Part shown: positions 1-8,747 of the stretch, in pieces
Layout: each line of letters starts with the position of its first letter
How positions within the stretch are numbered: position 1 is the stretch's first letter
NCBI GenBank assembly: GCA_016713985.1
Contig: JADJOD010000018.1
Coordinates: 115,438-179,437, forward strand
Source: Lewinellaceae bacterium
Lineage (GTDB): Bacteria > Bacteroidota > Bacteroidia > Chitinophagales > Saprospiraceae
Length of the DNA: 64,000 nt
Reading direction: 5' to 3'
Notes under the pieces: model-generated
Database searches by the model: none
What the model was told of the DNA's origin: nothing
The model's input: the letters and a program-made list of their open reading frames with translations, nothing else
Translations under genes and position numbers: made by a program

Positions 1-45
1 AGTAAACGGGGCGGTAACAATGTGTTTTCGCGGTTTTTGCGGGGT

Positions 46-84
46 AAAAGAAAACGCGATATCCAACTGAGTCGAATATCGCGT
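46..84 (-). terminator. Intrinsic terminator of tig
   Basis: A perfect 9-bp inverted repeat (ACGCGATAT / ATATCGCGT, loop 13 nt) lies 28 bp past the trigger factor stop. On the minus strand it is followed by the T-rich tract TTTTCTTTT. This is the geometry of a rho-independent terminator for the minus-strand gene. Confidence 0.75.
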
Positions 85-111
85 TCATCACATACAAAAG
101 TAAGCCGCCGC

Positions 112-1539
112 TCAATCTTCCGCCACAGCCTCCAGGGCATCCTGCCGGTTCTGCTCCGCCTGGGCTTTTTTAGTGACTTCGTCCATAATTTTGTGAAACT
201 CTTCCGAAGGCACGGCTTTATCCCTGATCGTGACCTGTTCCCGCACGGCTTCGAATATTTTGTCCGTTTCGAGGTCGCGGCGGGTGTCGGCCACGTCCTT
301 TTCGTTTTGCATCAGCCGGTCCACGCTGCTTTCGATGACATGGTCGGGCAGGTCGGACTGGAAGTAGTTGCGCACCCGCGCTGCGTAGGCGTTGCGCACG
401 TCTTCGTCCGTTACTTCTAAGGCAAACAATTCCTTGATTTTGTCGCGCAGCAGCGACCAGCGCAGGTTTTCGGCAAAAGCCGGGTAGTCGCGGTCGATCT
501 GCGCCTCATCGATTTGGGTTTCGTTGGTGGCCCGGAGCCAGCGTTTGAGGAATTTTTCCGGCAGTTCGACGGGATTTTGTTCCATCAAACGCCCCTGAAA
601 ATCGCGCATCAAAAGCGCGTTGGAACGCACGTCATAGAATCCGAGAATACCTTTTTTGAGTTCGTCCATGGCTTCTTCGCGGTTTTTTACCCGGCCTTCG
701 CCAAAATAGCCGTTAAAAAAGTTTTCGTCGAGTTCGGCGTCTTCCACCCGGGTTACTTCTTCGATGGCGCCTTCAAACCAGTCGCCGACTTCCCGCGGGT
801 CGTTTGCCTCGAGGTTGAGGATGTACTTGCGGTACATCTCCTCTTTTTCCTGTTTTTCGAGATTGCGGGCATTAAAACGCAGGGTATCGCCCTTTTTCAT
901 GGCGAGTAACTGCGATTTTAAGGGTTCGCCGGTTATGTCTTTCAACGCTACGGTGATGGTGGTTTCCCATCCGCCTTCTTTTACGCCGGCATCTGCGGAG
1001 CCGTCTAATTCCACCGAAGCGATACGCACGATGTCGTCTTCCCGGATATCCGTTTCCGGGTTGGAGCGGGCGCCCATGCGTTTGCGGGCGTAATTCAGGT
1101 CTTCTTCGGCGAGTTCGTCGAGATTGGAAACGGTGAGCCGCTCGTAGATTTCGTTTTTATCGAGGCCTTTGATGTCGAAAGCCGGCACAAAGCCAACTTC
1201 GTAATTAACCGCGTATTCCGGCTCTATATCGGTAATTTTGAAGGAAAAACTGCGTTGTTCTTCGGTGGGCAGGGGTTGGCCGAGCACGTCGAGTTTGCTT
1301 TCGCGCAGGTAATCGTAGAGCCGGTTGGCGAGCAGTTCGTTCAGTGTTTCGCTGAATATGGTGTTGCCGTACAGTTTTTTTACAAATTCCATCGGCGCCT
1401 GGCCCTGGCGGAAACCACGAATGGATGCGCGGGAGCGGAATTTTTTCAGTTCGGCGTCGATTTTCGGCTTGATCTCTTCGCGGGTAACGGTGACGGTTAA
1501 AACGGCCGAGGTGTTGTCGATATCTTTGCGGACAACCAT
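112..1539 (-). CDS. tig: Trigger factor
   Basis: Ribosome-bound chaperone that receives nascent chains at the exit tunnel. The 475-residue product has the family's length and order: an N-terminal ribosome-binding domain with the signature loop GFRQGQAPMEFVKKLYG (residues about 42-58), a central FKBP-like segment in which the DIVRIASVEL strand fits the family, and a long helical C-terminal arm ending in an acidic tail. The ATG is directly preceded by a degenerate A/T/C-rich repeat leader, and a tRNA-Leu gene lies 113 bp upstream on the same strand. A terminator follows. The call is secure from whole-length similarity to the family; the PPIase active-site residues were not checked. Confidence 0.95.
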   Translation of the reverse strand: MVVRKDIDNTSAVLTVTVTREEIKPKIDAELKKFRSRASIRGFRQGQAPMEFVKKLYGNTIFSETLNELLANRLYDYLRESKLDVLGQPLPTEEQRSFSFKITDIEPEYAVNYEVGFVPAFDIKGLDKNEIYERLTVSNLDELAEEDLNYARKRMGARSNPETDIREDDIVRIASVELDGSADAGVKEGGWETTITVALKDITGEPLKSQLLAMKKGDTLRFNARNLEKQEKEEMYRKYILNLEANDPREVGDWFEGAIEEVTRVEDAELDENFFNGYFGEGRVKNREEAMDELKKGILGFYDVRSNALLMRDFQGRLMEQNPVELPEKFLKRWLRATNETQIDEAQIDRDYPAFAENLRWSLLRDKIKELFALEVTDEDVRNAYAARVRNYFQSDLPDHVIESSVDRLMQNEKDVADTRRDLETDKIFEAVREQVTIRDKAVPSEEFHKIMDEVTKKAQAEQNRQDALEAVAED

Positions 1540-1540
1540 A

Positions 1541-1605
1541 AGTTGGATGTTGGAAATTTAGAAATAGGAAATTTGGAAATCGGAAATGTGGATTGAAATC
1601 CGGGA
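1541..1605 (-). repeat. Degenerate ATTTCC-type leader repeat before tig
   Basis: Read toward tig, the leader is an imperfect tandem of ATTTCCnA units (ATTTCCGATTTCCAAATTTCC type) ending right at the start codon. It contains almost no G on the mRNA strand. It resembles, in position though not in sequence, the arrays found before several other genes here. Confidence 0.55.
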
Positions 1606-1651
1606 AGTACAAATTTTTGGTTTACATGGGTTTATGACCCCTCTCACTAAG

Positions 1652-1733
1652 TGCGGGCGGAGGGACTCGAACCCCCATGCCTCACGGCGCCAGATCCTAA
1701 GTCTGGTACGTCTACCAATTTCGCCACGCCCGC
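1652..1733 (-). tRNA. tRNA-Leu (anticodon TAG)
   Basis: The minus strand folds as a class II tRNA: acceptor GCGGGCG pairs with CGCCCGC, the anticodon stem-loop CAGA-CTTAGGA-TCTG gives anticodon TAG (CUA/CUG Leu codons), a variable arm is present, and the T-arm is GGGGGTTCGAGTCCC. Discriminator base is A and CCA is not encoded. Length is 82 nt. It is co-oriented with tig and may share its transcript. Confidence 0.93.
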
Positions 1734-1839
1734 AGTAATGTATTGTTATGAACAGTTGGCAAATTTTTTGTAACTCTAAAATTTTCAAGTACAAAGCAAT
1801 GCCGCCGTCCCCAACGATTAACCCTTTCAAAAAGGCCGG

Positions 1840-1869
1840 CAAAAGTACACTGTTTTAGCGGAAAACAAA
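1840..1869 (-). promoter_or_regulatory. Bacteroidota-type promoter for tRNA-Leu (and tig)
   Basis: On the minus strand TTTG (1869-1866) is followed after 18 bp by TACTTTTG (1847-1840), matching the Bacteroidota -33/-7 consensus TTTG-N19-TAnnTTTG. It lies about 105 bp upstream of the tRNA, so a processed leader is expected. Confidence 0.6.
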
Positions 1870-1911
1870 GAATCGGGGCAAGAGAAAAACAGTTAACAAG
1901 GCGCAAACAAA

Positions 1912-1942
1912 TTTGGCTGCCCGAAAGTTTGCCATAATTTTG
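1912..1942 (+). promoter_or_regulatory. Bacteroidota-type promoter of rel
   Basis: TTTG at 1912-1915 and TAATTTTG at 1935-1942 are separated by exactly 19 bp. The start codon is 38 bp downstream, and AGGAGG-like GGAGG sits just before the ATG at 1980. It is divergent from the tRNA-Leu promoter. Confidence 0.7.
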
Positions 1943-1979
1943 TCAAGTATCTGAACACAGCGATAAACAGGAGGGCATT

Positions 1980-4282
1980 ATGGAGCAGCATGACGGTATC
2001 AATTTACCTGCGGAATCGATCCAGGCAGGAACGCAGGGCAATCATGTGCTCGAAGCGAAAGATGCCGCTATTCCCGGCGAACGGGAGGACCGGACGATCA
2101 TCCGGCGGGCTTACCGCAACCTCCTGAAGTCCATCAAAACGCCGCTCGACAAGCCGGACCGGGAAAGTATCCGCGCGGCATTCGAACTGGCGGCCGAAGC
2201 GCACCAGAAACAGCGCCGCAAAACCGGCGAACCCTACATCCTGCATCCCATCGAAGTGGCGCGTATCTGTGTGGAGGAGATCGGCCTCGGCCCGACGGCC
2301 GTGGTATGCGCCTTGCTGCACGATGTGGTGGAAGATACCGATGTGTCGCTCAAGGACTTGCACGGGCGTTTTGGCGCCCGGGTGTCTCTGATTGTCGACG
2401 GCCTCACGAAACTCGACGGATTGCACGATTCCGAAAGCCCCCAGGCCGAAAACCTGAGCAAAGTATTGCGCGCAATGGTGTCCGACGTCCGGGTGGTGCT
2501 GATCAAAATGGCCGACCGCCTGCACAACCTGCGTACCATCAAAAGTATGCCCCACCACAAACAACTCAAGATCGCGGCCGAAACCACCATGATCTATGCG
2601 CCGCTGGCGCACCGGCTGGGTTTGTACAAGGTGAAAAGCGAGTTTCAGGACCTGTGTCTCAAGATCACCCACCCCGAAGAATACCACGAGATCGCGGAAA
2701 AACTTTCCCAAACCAAACGCGCGCGGGAACAGTATATCGACGAATTTACGGCGCCTATCAACGACGCAGTAAAAGAAATGGGCATCTCCGCCCGCATCAC
2801 CGGCCGGCCCAAAAGTATCTACTCCATCCGGAACAAGATCAAACACAAACACGTCTCCTTTGAAGATATTTACGACCTGTTTGCCATCCGGATCATCGTG
2901 GATGTGCCGCCGGTAGACGAACGATTGGCCTGCTGGCAGGTCTACACCTTTGTGACGGATTATTACAAACCCATTCCCGAGCGGCTGAAAGACTGGATTA
3001 CCAGCCCCAAGGCCAACGGTTACGAATCGTTGCACACCACCGTGATCGGCCCGGAAGGCCGTTTTGTGGAAGTGCAGATCCGCTCTGAACGAATGGACGA
3101 TATTGCCGAACGTGGATTTGCGGCGCACTGGAAATACAAGGGCGTCAAGGGTTTGAGCAAACTGAAAAAAGACGTATTCGAAAACTGGCTCAACCAGGTG
3201 CGCGAAACGATGGAAAACAACGACACCGGCAGCGCCGTTGAGTTTCTGGCCGATTTTCAAAGTAACCTGTTTGCCGAGGAAGTACACGTTTTTACCCCCA
3301 AGGGGGATATGAAAATACTGCCGGATGGGGCCACAGCGCTCGATTTTGCTTTCAGTATCCACTCCAATATCGGGTGCCATTGCCAGTCGGTCAAAATCAA
3401 TAACCGCTTAGAACGCCTTGATTACGTGTTAAAAAGTGGCGACCAGGTGGAAGTGCTGACCAAAAAAACACAAAAACCGAAGGAAGACTGGCTCCAGTTT
3501 GTAGTTACCGGCAAGGCGAAAAACCGCATCCGTTCGGCCCTGCGGGAAGAAAACGCAGCCAGGCGGAATACGGCCGGGAAATCCTCGAACGCAAACTCAA
3601 CGGATTTAAGGTATCCGTGGAAGACAATGCGGATATGCTGGCCAGGTGGTTCGGTTTCCCCAACCGCCTCGAATTTTTGAGCGCCATTTATCACCAGCAG
3701 GTGGATTTGGCGGATCTCAAACGTTTTCGCTCCGACGGCGTCCGGCTCGTTGAAATCGAGGAAAAAACCGCCAGACAGGAGGCGGAGCCGCTTGTTCCGG
3801 AAAATATGCCGCGCCTCAAATCGGGCAACAAACCCGAGGTCATCATCAACGGCGAACCCGGCAGTTATTACCAGTATTCTTTTGCAACCTGCTGCAATCC
3901 CGTGCAGGGCGACGCCATTTTCGGGTTCATTCTCGCCATCGGCGGCGTCAAAATACACCGCGCCACCTGCCCCAACGCCACACACTTGCTGGCCAACTAC
4001 GAACACCGCATCCTGAAAGCGGGCTGGGGAAATACCGTAAAAGCCGATTTTCTGACGAATATCATCGTCACCGGTATCGACAGCGGGCCGGGCGTGATTC
4101 ACCAGTTGACCGACAAAATATCGAGCCTGGGGATCAATATTCGTTCGTTTTCCATTTCCGGCGAAAGCGGTTACTTCGAAGGGCGCATCGGACTTATCGT
4201 GGCCAACACCGATCAGTTGAATTTAGCCATGCGCGCACTGAAAAGTTTTGAGTGGGTGTCGAATGTGAGCCGGGAAGATTGA
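1980..4282 (+). CDS. rel: Bifunctional (p)ppGpp synthetase/hydrolase (Rel/SpoT), one frameshift
   Basis: Stringent-response enzyme that makes and degrades (p)ppGpp. The HD hydrolase domain (residues about 70-215) shows HPIEV and LLHDVVEDTD; the synthetase domain follows (YSIRNKIKHK, FEDIYDLFAIRII), then TGS (VFTPKGD, ALDFAFSIHS) and a C-terminal ACT domain (TGIDSGPGVIHQLTDKI). The gene reads in one frame to about 3550 and then needs the -1 neighbour frame: at 3550-3553 an AAAA run, if it were AAAAA, restores SALREEKRSQAEYGREILER and gives one 767-aa protein, the normal Rel length. I infer a missing A in this copy, probably a sequencing error; otherwise the protein would end at 3680 without its ACT domain. 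A consensus promoter precedes it. Confidence 0.92.
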
Positions 4283-4319
4283 GTGGGCAGTGGCAGGGGG
4301 CAGTAGCAGTGGCAGTAGC
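4283..4319. repeat. GGCAGT microsatellite after rel
   Basis: Immediately after the rel stop codon there is a run of GGCAGT/AGCAGT-type units. The same motif, on the opposite strand, encodes the Gly/Ser linker of the ABC-F gene at 13557-13612. The 307-bp gap between rel and the next gene otherwise holds only the palindromic element at 4460-4577 and a short featureless A/T-rich stretch. Confidence 0.6.
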
Positions 4320-4459
4320 GCTAAGAAAGGCTGCAAAGACCCTGCGGGAAAGCTTCCAACCTCAACTGATTTATCAGTTTACACAAACTTCTTTAAACCG
4401 CCGCTTCATTATCAGATTGTTCCGAAGAAAATTAGCAGCATTAATCCCGCTTGATTACT

Positions 4460-4577
4460 TATACCTCACGTCGCCAGGTTTTGTGCATGAATCATCGTGC
4501 GTAGTAATAGTCTCATTGCCAATGAGACTATTACTTAATCTCCAATCAAAGCACAAAACCTGGCGGCTTGAGGTATA
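4460..4577. repeat. Nested palindromic element (118 bp)
   Basis: The outer arms 4460-4486 and 4551-4577 are 27-nt inverted repeats with two mismatches (starting TATACCTCA). Inside is a second, perfect 15-bp inverted repeat (4503-4517 / 4521-4535, AGTAATAGTCTCATT) with a 3-nt loop. It sits between the convergent ends of rel and the propeller gene. The form suggests a MITE- or REP-like repeat that could also act as a bidirectional terminator. Confidence 0.7.
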
Positions 4578-4589
4578 AAAATCTTCGGA

Positions 4590-5801
4590 TTATTGTTTAG
4601 TTTCCTCCGGATCATTGCCGTCGCGGCGAAGTACGGGACGTGTTGAAAAATAAAGCAAGATATATTTGTTTTCCGAATCTTTATCTGCCAATGTTTGTGC
4701 CAGGTCGGGATGCCTTCGGCCTAACTCTTCCATATTGATTTTGTTGTTTGCCATCATATGGCGGATACGGCGGGGCTCCAATACCAAAGCGAAGGAAGTT
4801 TCGCTTTTTTGAAATACATCGCCGACTTGCACAAGTGGATAAAGCCAGTCGTCTTCCCTGAAATTCCGCGCATTATAAAAATTCCCTGACAGGTTGTCAA
4901 ACACGCACAAGGAGGTTTTTTGTTCATCAAAAATATGGAAAACAGCATACTGGCCGGTCGTCACGAATCCTTCGTACAGAAAGGCGTTATTATCGGTGTC
5001 CCAGCCCGTCAACTTCTTTTTGCGCAATTCTACCGGCACTTCTTTCCCTTTGAAATCGAGCACATAAACCGGAGTGATTCTATTTTTGCTTAAAGAAAAG
5101 ACGGTGTCGGAAAAGGGAGGGTTGAACCATATCTGATGGCCGGCAGACGTTAAAAAACCGGTATATTCATAACCCCATCCATCAGAAGATTCCGGGTAAG
5201 GGAGCGCCCTTTTAATGAGGTTTCCTTTATTGTCATAATAAACCAGGTGGTATTTGCCTGAAATATCCGTTGCGCCGAATTCATTATATACGACATAGCC
5301 GCCATCGGGTAAAATAGCCATCTGTTGTCCATACATTCCGTTGGGCAGTGTGGATAACAGGTTTCCGGACAAATCGTATGTCATAAACGCCATTTTTCCG
5401 GCTACCAGGCCTGTGATATTGTTTTTTCCGGGTTCAGGTACGATATCATAGAGTTCGTTATACCCGCCCTGTGATTCTGATTGATGGCCAATCTTGTTTA
5501 AAAATATCCCTGTTTTTTCATCAAAGACATATAAATTCTGAAAATCCGTCCGGTTGTCCAGAATGATAATTTTGCCATTGGAAAAAACTGCCTTCCGAAT
5601 ACTTCTCAAAGGAGCGCTTTCAGAAGGGGCCAGAGTCACAAATCCTTCCAGGTCAAAGAGTTCTGATGCTCTTATTGTATAAGGCGACGAAGAAAATACC
5701 TGGATTTCCCGCAGGCCGTCATCCAGCATGGAATTGGTGTTTTTACAACCGGCAGCAGCAATTGTGGTAGAAATAAATAGCAGTACCTGAACTGTTTTCA
5801 T
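4590..5801 (-). CDS. 6-bladed beta-propeller lipoprotein
   Basis: A 403-residue protein with a lipoprotein signal peptide (MKTVQVLLFISTTIAAAGC, lipobox AAAGC). The mature part has repeating blade strands such as IIILDNRTDFQNLYVFDEKTG and AFMTYDLSGNLL, typical of the Bacteroidota 6-bladed propeller family seen next to small secreted peptides. The ATG at 5801 is preferred over a TTG at 5819 because it begins directly with the signal peptide. It is the third gene of an operon with the Cys-rich peptide and a lipoprotein, and the region looks AT-richer than its neighbours. Function of the family is unknown; the fold assignment is by pattern only. Confidence 0.75.
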   Translation of the reverse strand: MKTVQVLLFISTTIAAAGCKNTNSMLDDGLREIQVFSSSPYTIRASELFDLEGFVTLAPSESAPLRSIRKAVFSNGKIIILDNRTDFQNLYVFDEKTGIFLNKIGHQSESQGGYNELYDIVPEPGKNNITGLVAGKMAFMTYDLSGNLLSTLPNGMYGQQMAILPDGGYVVYNEFGATDISGKYHLVYYDNKGNLIKRALPYPESSDGWGYEYTGFLTSAGHQIWFNPPFSDTVFSLSKNRITPVYVLDFKGKEVPVELRKKKLTGWDTDNNAFLYEGFVTTGQYAVFHIFDEQKTSLCVFDNLSGNFYNARNFREDDWLYPLVQVGDVFQKSETSFALVLEPRRIRHMMANNKINMEELGRRHPDLAQTLADKDSENKYILLYFSTRPVLRRDGNDPEETKQ

Positions 5802-5868
5802 AAGAGGAAGGCTTGTCAAGTATTACGCGCGCCATAAGAAGCGCCGGAGAAGTCTCGTCCCCGGACGG

Positions 5869-6144
5869 TTAATTACAACAACTCAATTCATATGCACAAC
5901 AGCACCCATTGAAACTGCTGAATACAGTATAAATCGCGTCATTATATTTGACTTGCGCTTCTTCCCGGCACGGGCCGATTAAAACTCCTGCGTGTTCATT
6001 GCAAAATGCAATATCGGAAGCGTATTCGGCTTGAGCATACGCGTAGTTGATCGCAAAAGTGGTAATACAGGGAGATTCGGCAAAAACATAATATTGAATA
6101 CCAAAAATTATAATTAGTGCCAGAGCAAATATTTTCTTTTTCAT
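5869..6144 (-). CDS. Small secreted cysteine-rich peptide
   Basis: A 91-residue product with a clear Sec signal peptide (MKKKIFALALIIIFGIQYYVFA) followed by an Ala/Tyr-rich segment and a Cys-dense tail (NGCCCAYELSCCN) plus Cys at CNEHAG and PCREEA. It sits 9 bp after the upstream lipoprotein gene and 67 bp before the propeller gene, so the three are probably one operon. The pairing of a short secreted peptide with a 6-bladed propeller recalls Bacteroidota NVEALA-peptide loci, but the NVEALA motif itself is absent. Function unknown. Confidence 0.7.
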   Translation of the reverse strand: MKKKIFALALIIIFGIQYYVFAESPCITTFAINYAYAQAEYASDIAFCNEHAGVLIGPCREEAQVKYNDAIYTVFSSFNGCCCAYELSCCN

Positions 6145-6153
6145 GATATGATC

Positions 6154-6633
6154 TTATTTATTTTGTTTTTTATTCATAAAATCGTTGACCACCTCGTTTG
6201 CATGCCTGATATTCGGGATAAAAAGAAGCGACATCTGCTGCCGGGTTTCCATTTGGGCGAGTTCGGGATAACGCAGCTCCAGTTCTTGTTGGGTTTTCTG
6301 GTAATCTCGAAGGAAACGTTCGCTTGCCAGGAAAGCTGAGCCACGGGGATGCCCTTCCAGGCATTTTTCCAGATCGGGCAGGGTAGCAGTTGCAGCATAA
6401 AACCCGCAGCTGTGGGTTTTTGAAAACACAGACTCCAGTTCTTCGCGTGAAAAGGATGCCAAAATTCTTGTATGCCGGTGAAATAGTTCTCGTACACGCT
6501 CCGTCTGAGGATCCGTATCCAGCCTTTTTTTGAGTGAAGTCACGTCGGAGATTGTGGTTTTTTCTTTTTGGCAGGATGTAAAAAATCCAATGACAAGTGC
6601 CGTTAACAAGAAAATGTAAATTGCTTTTTTCAT
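6154..6633 (-). CDS. Hypothetical lipoprotein, first gene of peptide/propeller operon
   Basis: 159 residues beginning with a lipoprotein signal (MKKAIYIFLLTALVIGFFTSC, lipobox FTSC). The mature part is helical and charged, with EELESVFSKT and QKTQQELELRYPELAQ. I recognise no family. It is first in the operon and divergent from the XRE gene across a 216-bp AT-rich spacer. Confidence 0.75.
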   Translation of the reverse strand: MKKAIYIFLLTALVIGFFTSCQKEKTTISDVTSLKKRLDTDPQTERVRELFHRHTRILASFSREELESVFSKTHSCGFYAATATLPDLEKCLEGHPRGSAFLASERFLRDYQKTQQELELRYPELAQMETRQQMSLLFIPNIRHANEVVNDFMNKKQNK

Positions 6634-6756
6634 GTTGATATAATTGACGGTTAAAATAAATGTACAAATAATTGAGATTCTTTGCTTATTTGAGTATTTT
6701 CAATATTTTTAACCGGACAAAAATATATCTCCGCCTTTTTGCAGGATTAAATTTCC

Positions 6757-6809
6757 GGTTTTATTTTAAAACCAAACCGGCATACTTTAAAACCAGCTGC
6801 TTATATTTG
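6757..6809 (+). promoter_or_regulatory. XRE operator and promoter region
   Basis: A perfect 17-bp hyphenated palindrome GGTTTTAtttTAAAACC (6757-6773) is followed by a third half-site, TAAAACC at 6788-6794, placed 21 bp (two helical turns) after the TAAAACC of the palindrome. TATATTTG (6802-6809) matches the Bacteroidota -7 element 41 bp before the XRE start codon. I see no -33 element. The arrangement suggests autoregulation by the adjacent XRE protein. Confidence 0.6.
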
Positions 6810-6849
6810 TATCCTGTATAGAAGATATTTTTTATTTAACACCTTCATT

Positions 6850-7107
6850 ATGAATACGTATATCTCCGATCTACTATCCGACAATCTGCGTCATCTGCGC
6901 GCTTTTCACCAGTTTCCGCAGCGCTATCTGGCCCATATATTAAAGTGTTCGCAATACGGTTACAGCAAGTTGGAGCGCGGCCGGATGCGGATTGGTGAAT
7001 CGAAACTTTCCAAACTCGCCGACTTGTACGGCGTACCTTCTTCTGACCTGCTCTGCAAATCTTCGGATGAATTGATCCGCCAAATTATTGAATCCAGAAA
7101 GCTCTGA
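6850..7107 (+). CDS. XRE-family helix-turn-helix regulator
   Basis: 85 residues consisting of one Cro/CI-type HTH: LRHLRAFHQFPQRYLAHILKCSQYGYSKLERGRMRIGESKLSKLADLYGVPSSDLL, with the recognition helix around SQYGYSKLERG. It has no other domain. It is divergently transcribed from the lipoprotein/peptide/propeller operon, so regulation of itself and of that operon is plausible. A palindromic operator candidate lies just upstream. Confidence 0.85.
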   Translation: MNTYISDLLSDNLRHLRAFHQFPQRYLAHILKCSQYGYSKLERGRMRIGESKLSKLADLYGVPSSDLLCKSSDELIRQIIESRKL

Positions 7108-7126
7108 TTTGCCGCGCACCTGCTAC

Positions 7127-7510
7127 TTAAGCGTGAAACGTAAAAGTATAATTCGCCCAGAAATTCCAGAGCGTTACAACGGCAGTGGCTACTAATTTGG
7201 ACGTATAAAAATTGACTTTATACCGCTCGTTGAGCAGGTAAATAATACTGTTGTTGATGGCCAGTCCGATAAGCGACGCCAGCAGGAACTTGGAAAACTG
7301 CGTGGCAATGGAGGGGTCCTGGCTGTGGAAGGTCCACACCCGGTTGAGAATATAATTGCTGAGCACCGCGCACAAAAATCCGGTGCTGTTGGCAACGTAT
7401 TTGTTAAAACGCAGTTTTTCCTTGCAGAGCCAGGTGATGCCAAAATCGACCCCCACGCCGGAAGCGCCGACAATTCCGAATTTTAAAAATTTGAGTACTA
7501 ATTCGCTCAT
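7127..7510 (-). CDS. GtrA-like membrane protein
   Basis: 127 residues with four predicted transmembrane helices (FGIVGASGVGVDFGITWL, FLCAVLSNYILNRVWTF, FLLASLIGLAINNSIIYL, VATAVVTLWNFWANYTF), matching the GtrA/PF04138 family, which is thought to act on polyprenyl-linked sugars in cell-envelope glycan synthesis. Its ATG overlaps the stop of the upstream GT87-like gene (ATGA), so the two are translationally coupled. Confidence 0.85.
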   Translation of the reverse strand: MSELVLKFLKFGIVGASGVGVDFGITWLCKEKLRFNKYVANSTGFLCAVLSNYILNRVWTFHSQDPSIATQFSKFLLASLIGLAINNSIIYLLNERYKVNFYTSKLVATAVVTLWNFWANYTFTFHA

Positions 7511-8700
7511 TTTGAATGCCTGAATACGTCTGAACCCCGGAACAAAAGTTTCCAGGTAATTATGCTCCAAATGGCGATACAGGGTACGGCTTTGAGGATA
7601 TAGGGCTGTACGAACTCCTGACGTAAGGTTTTTGGGAAAATATCTGTCGGAGACAGCGAAACCAGTAAAAAGGTTGTCCACAACAGCACATTTTCCCAGG
7701 CTCTTTTTGGGGTTGCACACCACCAAAGCGCCACGCCACACATCGCAATGATAAAGGTCGGCGATTCGGCTTTATGATTAAAAATAACCACCCAGATCAG
7801 TACCGATGCGCAAGCCAGTACGCGCTGAATATCAGACACTTGCAAGGATTTCCAATACAAGCGCCCCCCTTCCCGCGATACCCGGTAAGCGCTCGCCCAC
7901 ACCGAAGTCGCCAAAAGCAGGAACCCCGCCAGGGTCACCCCCGTTTTGGAAGGTATCCAGCCAAACCAGGCCTGCAACCAGCCCTGCACCGACAAACCGA
8001 TGGACGCTTCGTGGTCGCTGCGCAGCAATTCCAGCCACCATTCGTACACCTGAACCGTTTGTGCAGGTGAAATAACCGCGAGCGGAATCAGGCTTAACAA
8101 AACGGCCCATACCGTCAGCCACACAGCCACACGTGCTTTGCCCGGGTACAACAGCGCCAAAACGGCGGCGAAAATACCGAAGATTTTGATGTATGCCGCA
8201 CCCATGATAAAACCTGCGGCCCGGCCGTACTTTTTTTGCCCGAATGCGATGAATGCCCACAACATCAGGCCGGCCGTAAGCCCGTTGCTCTGGCTGTTTT
8301 GCAGGGAAGTAATCAGTTCGATCAGTACAAACCAGGCGGCGAATATGCGTTGCCCCTGGCTGAGCACCGGCAAACGCAACATGGCGGCCAGCAGAACCAG
8401 GGCATTCAGCAGGTTCCAGACGGGCAAGCCCAGCCAGTCGGGCACAGCCGAAAAGGGCGCCATAAAAAGTGAAAACGCCGGACTGTATTTGAACAAATCC
8501 CATTGCTCTGCCGGAAAGGCGGCGTATGGGTTCAATCCTTGCAGCAGGTGTGGAAACGAGTTTTTAAAAATCAGGTAATTCTCGTAAAAAGTATACCCGC
8601 CCGGCCGTTCGCCCTGCGTCAGTTTCTGGATGGACACGGCAATTGCGGCCAGCGAATACACGGACCACAACAGCCATTGCTTTTTCCAAAAATGTTTCAT
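7507..8700 (-). CDS. DUF2029/GT87-type membrane glycosyltransferase
   Basis: 397-residue polytopic protein with about ten hydrophobic segments. The motif region NPYAAFPAEQWDLFKYSPAFSLFMAPFS and the QNSQSNGLTAGLML segment fit the GT87 (DUF2029, polyprenyl-phosphate-mannose-dependent) family. The ATG at 8700 is chosen because the product then starts with MKHFWKKQW and a membrane helix; an upstream in-frame ATG at 8751 would overlap the next gene. Coupled to the GtrA-like gene downstream. Confidence 0.78.
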   Translation of the reverse strand: MKHFWKKQWLLWSVYSLAAIAVSIQKLTQGERPGGYTFYENYLIFKNSFPHLLQGLNPYAAFPAEQWDLFKYSPAFSLFMAPFSAVPDWLGLPVWNLLNALVLLAAMLRLPVLSQGQRIFAAWFVLIELITSLQNSQSNGLTAGLMLWAFIAFGQKKYGRAAGFIMGAAYIKIFGIFAAVLALLYPGKARVAVWLTVWAVLLSLIPLAVISPAQTVQVYEWWLELLRSDHEASIGLSVQGWLQAWFGWIPSKTGVTLAGFLLLATSVWASAYRVSREGGRLYWKSLQVSDIQRVLACASVLIWVVIFNHKAESPTFIIAMCGVALWWCATPKRAWENVLLWTTFLLVSLSPTDIFPKTLRQEFVQPYILKAVPCIAIWSIITWKLLFRGSDVFRHSK

Positions 8701-8747
8701 TGTCAATACTTTATCATATCTAAATACCCGCCAATCAGCCGCGGGCA

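Noticed and set aside
2004..3380. 458-codon minus-strand open frame opposite rel
   Set aside because: It is the antisense shadow of the Rel coding sequence; the composition is Phe/Val/Gly/His-rich, as in other shadows here.
3550..4282. Programmed frameshift or split rel genes
   Set aside because: Several unrelated genes show the same kind of indel, so a sequencing error is simpler than programmed recoding.
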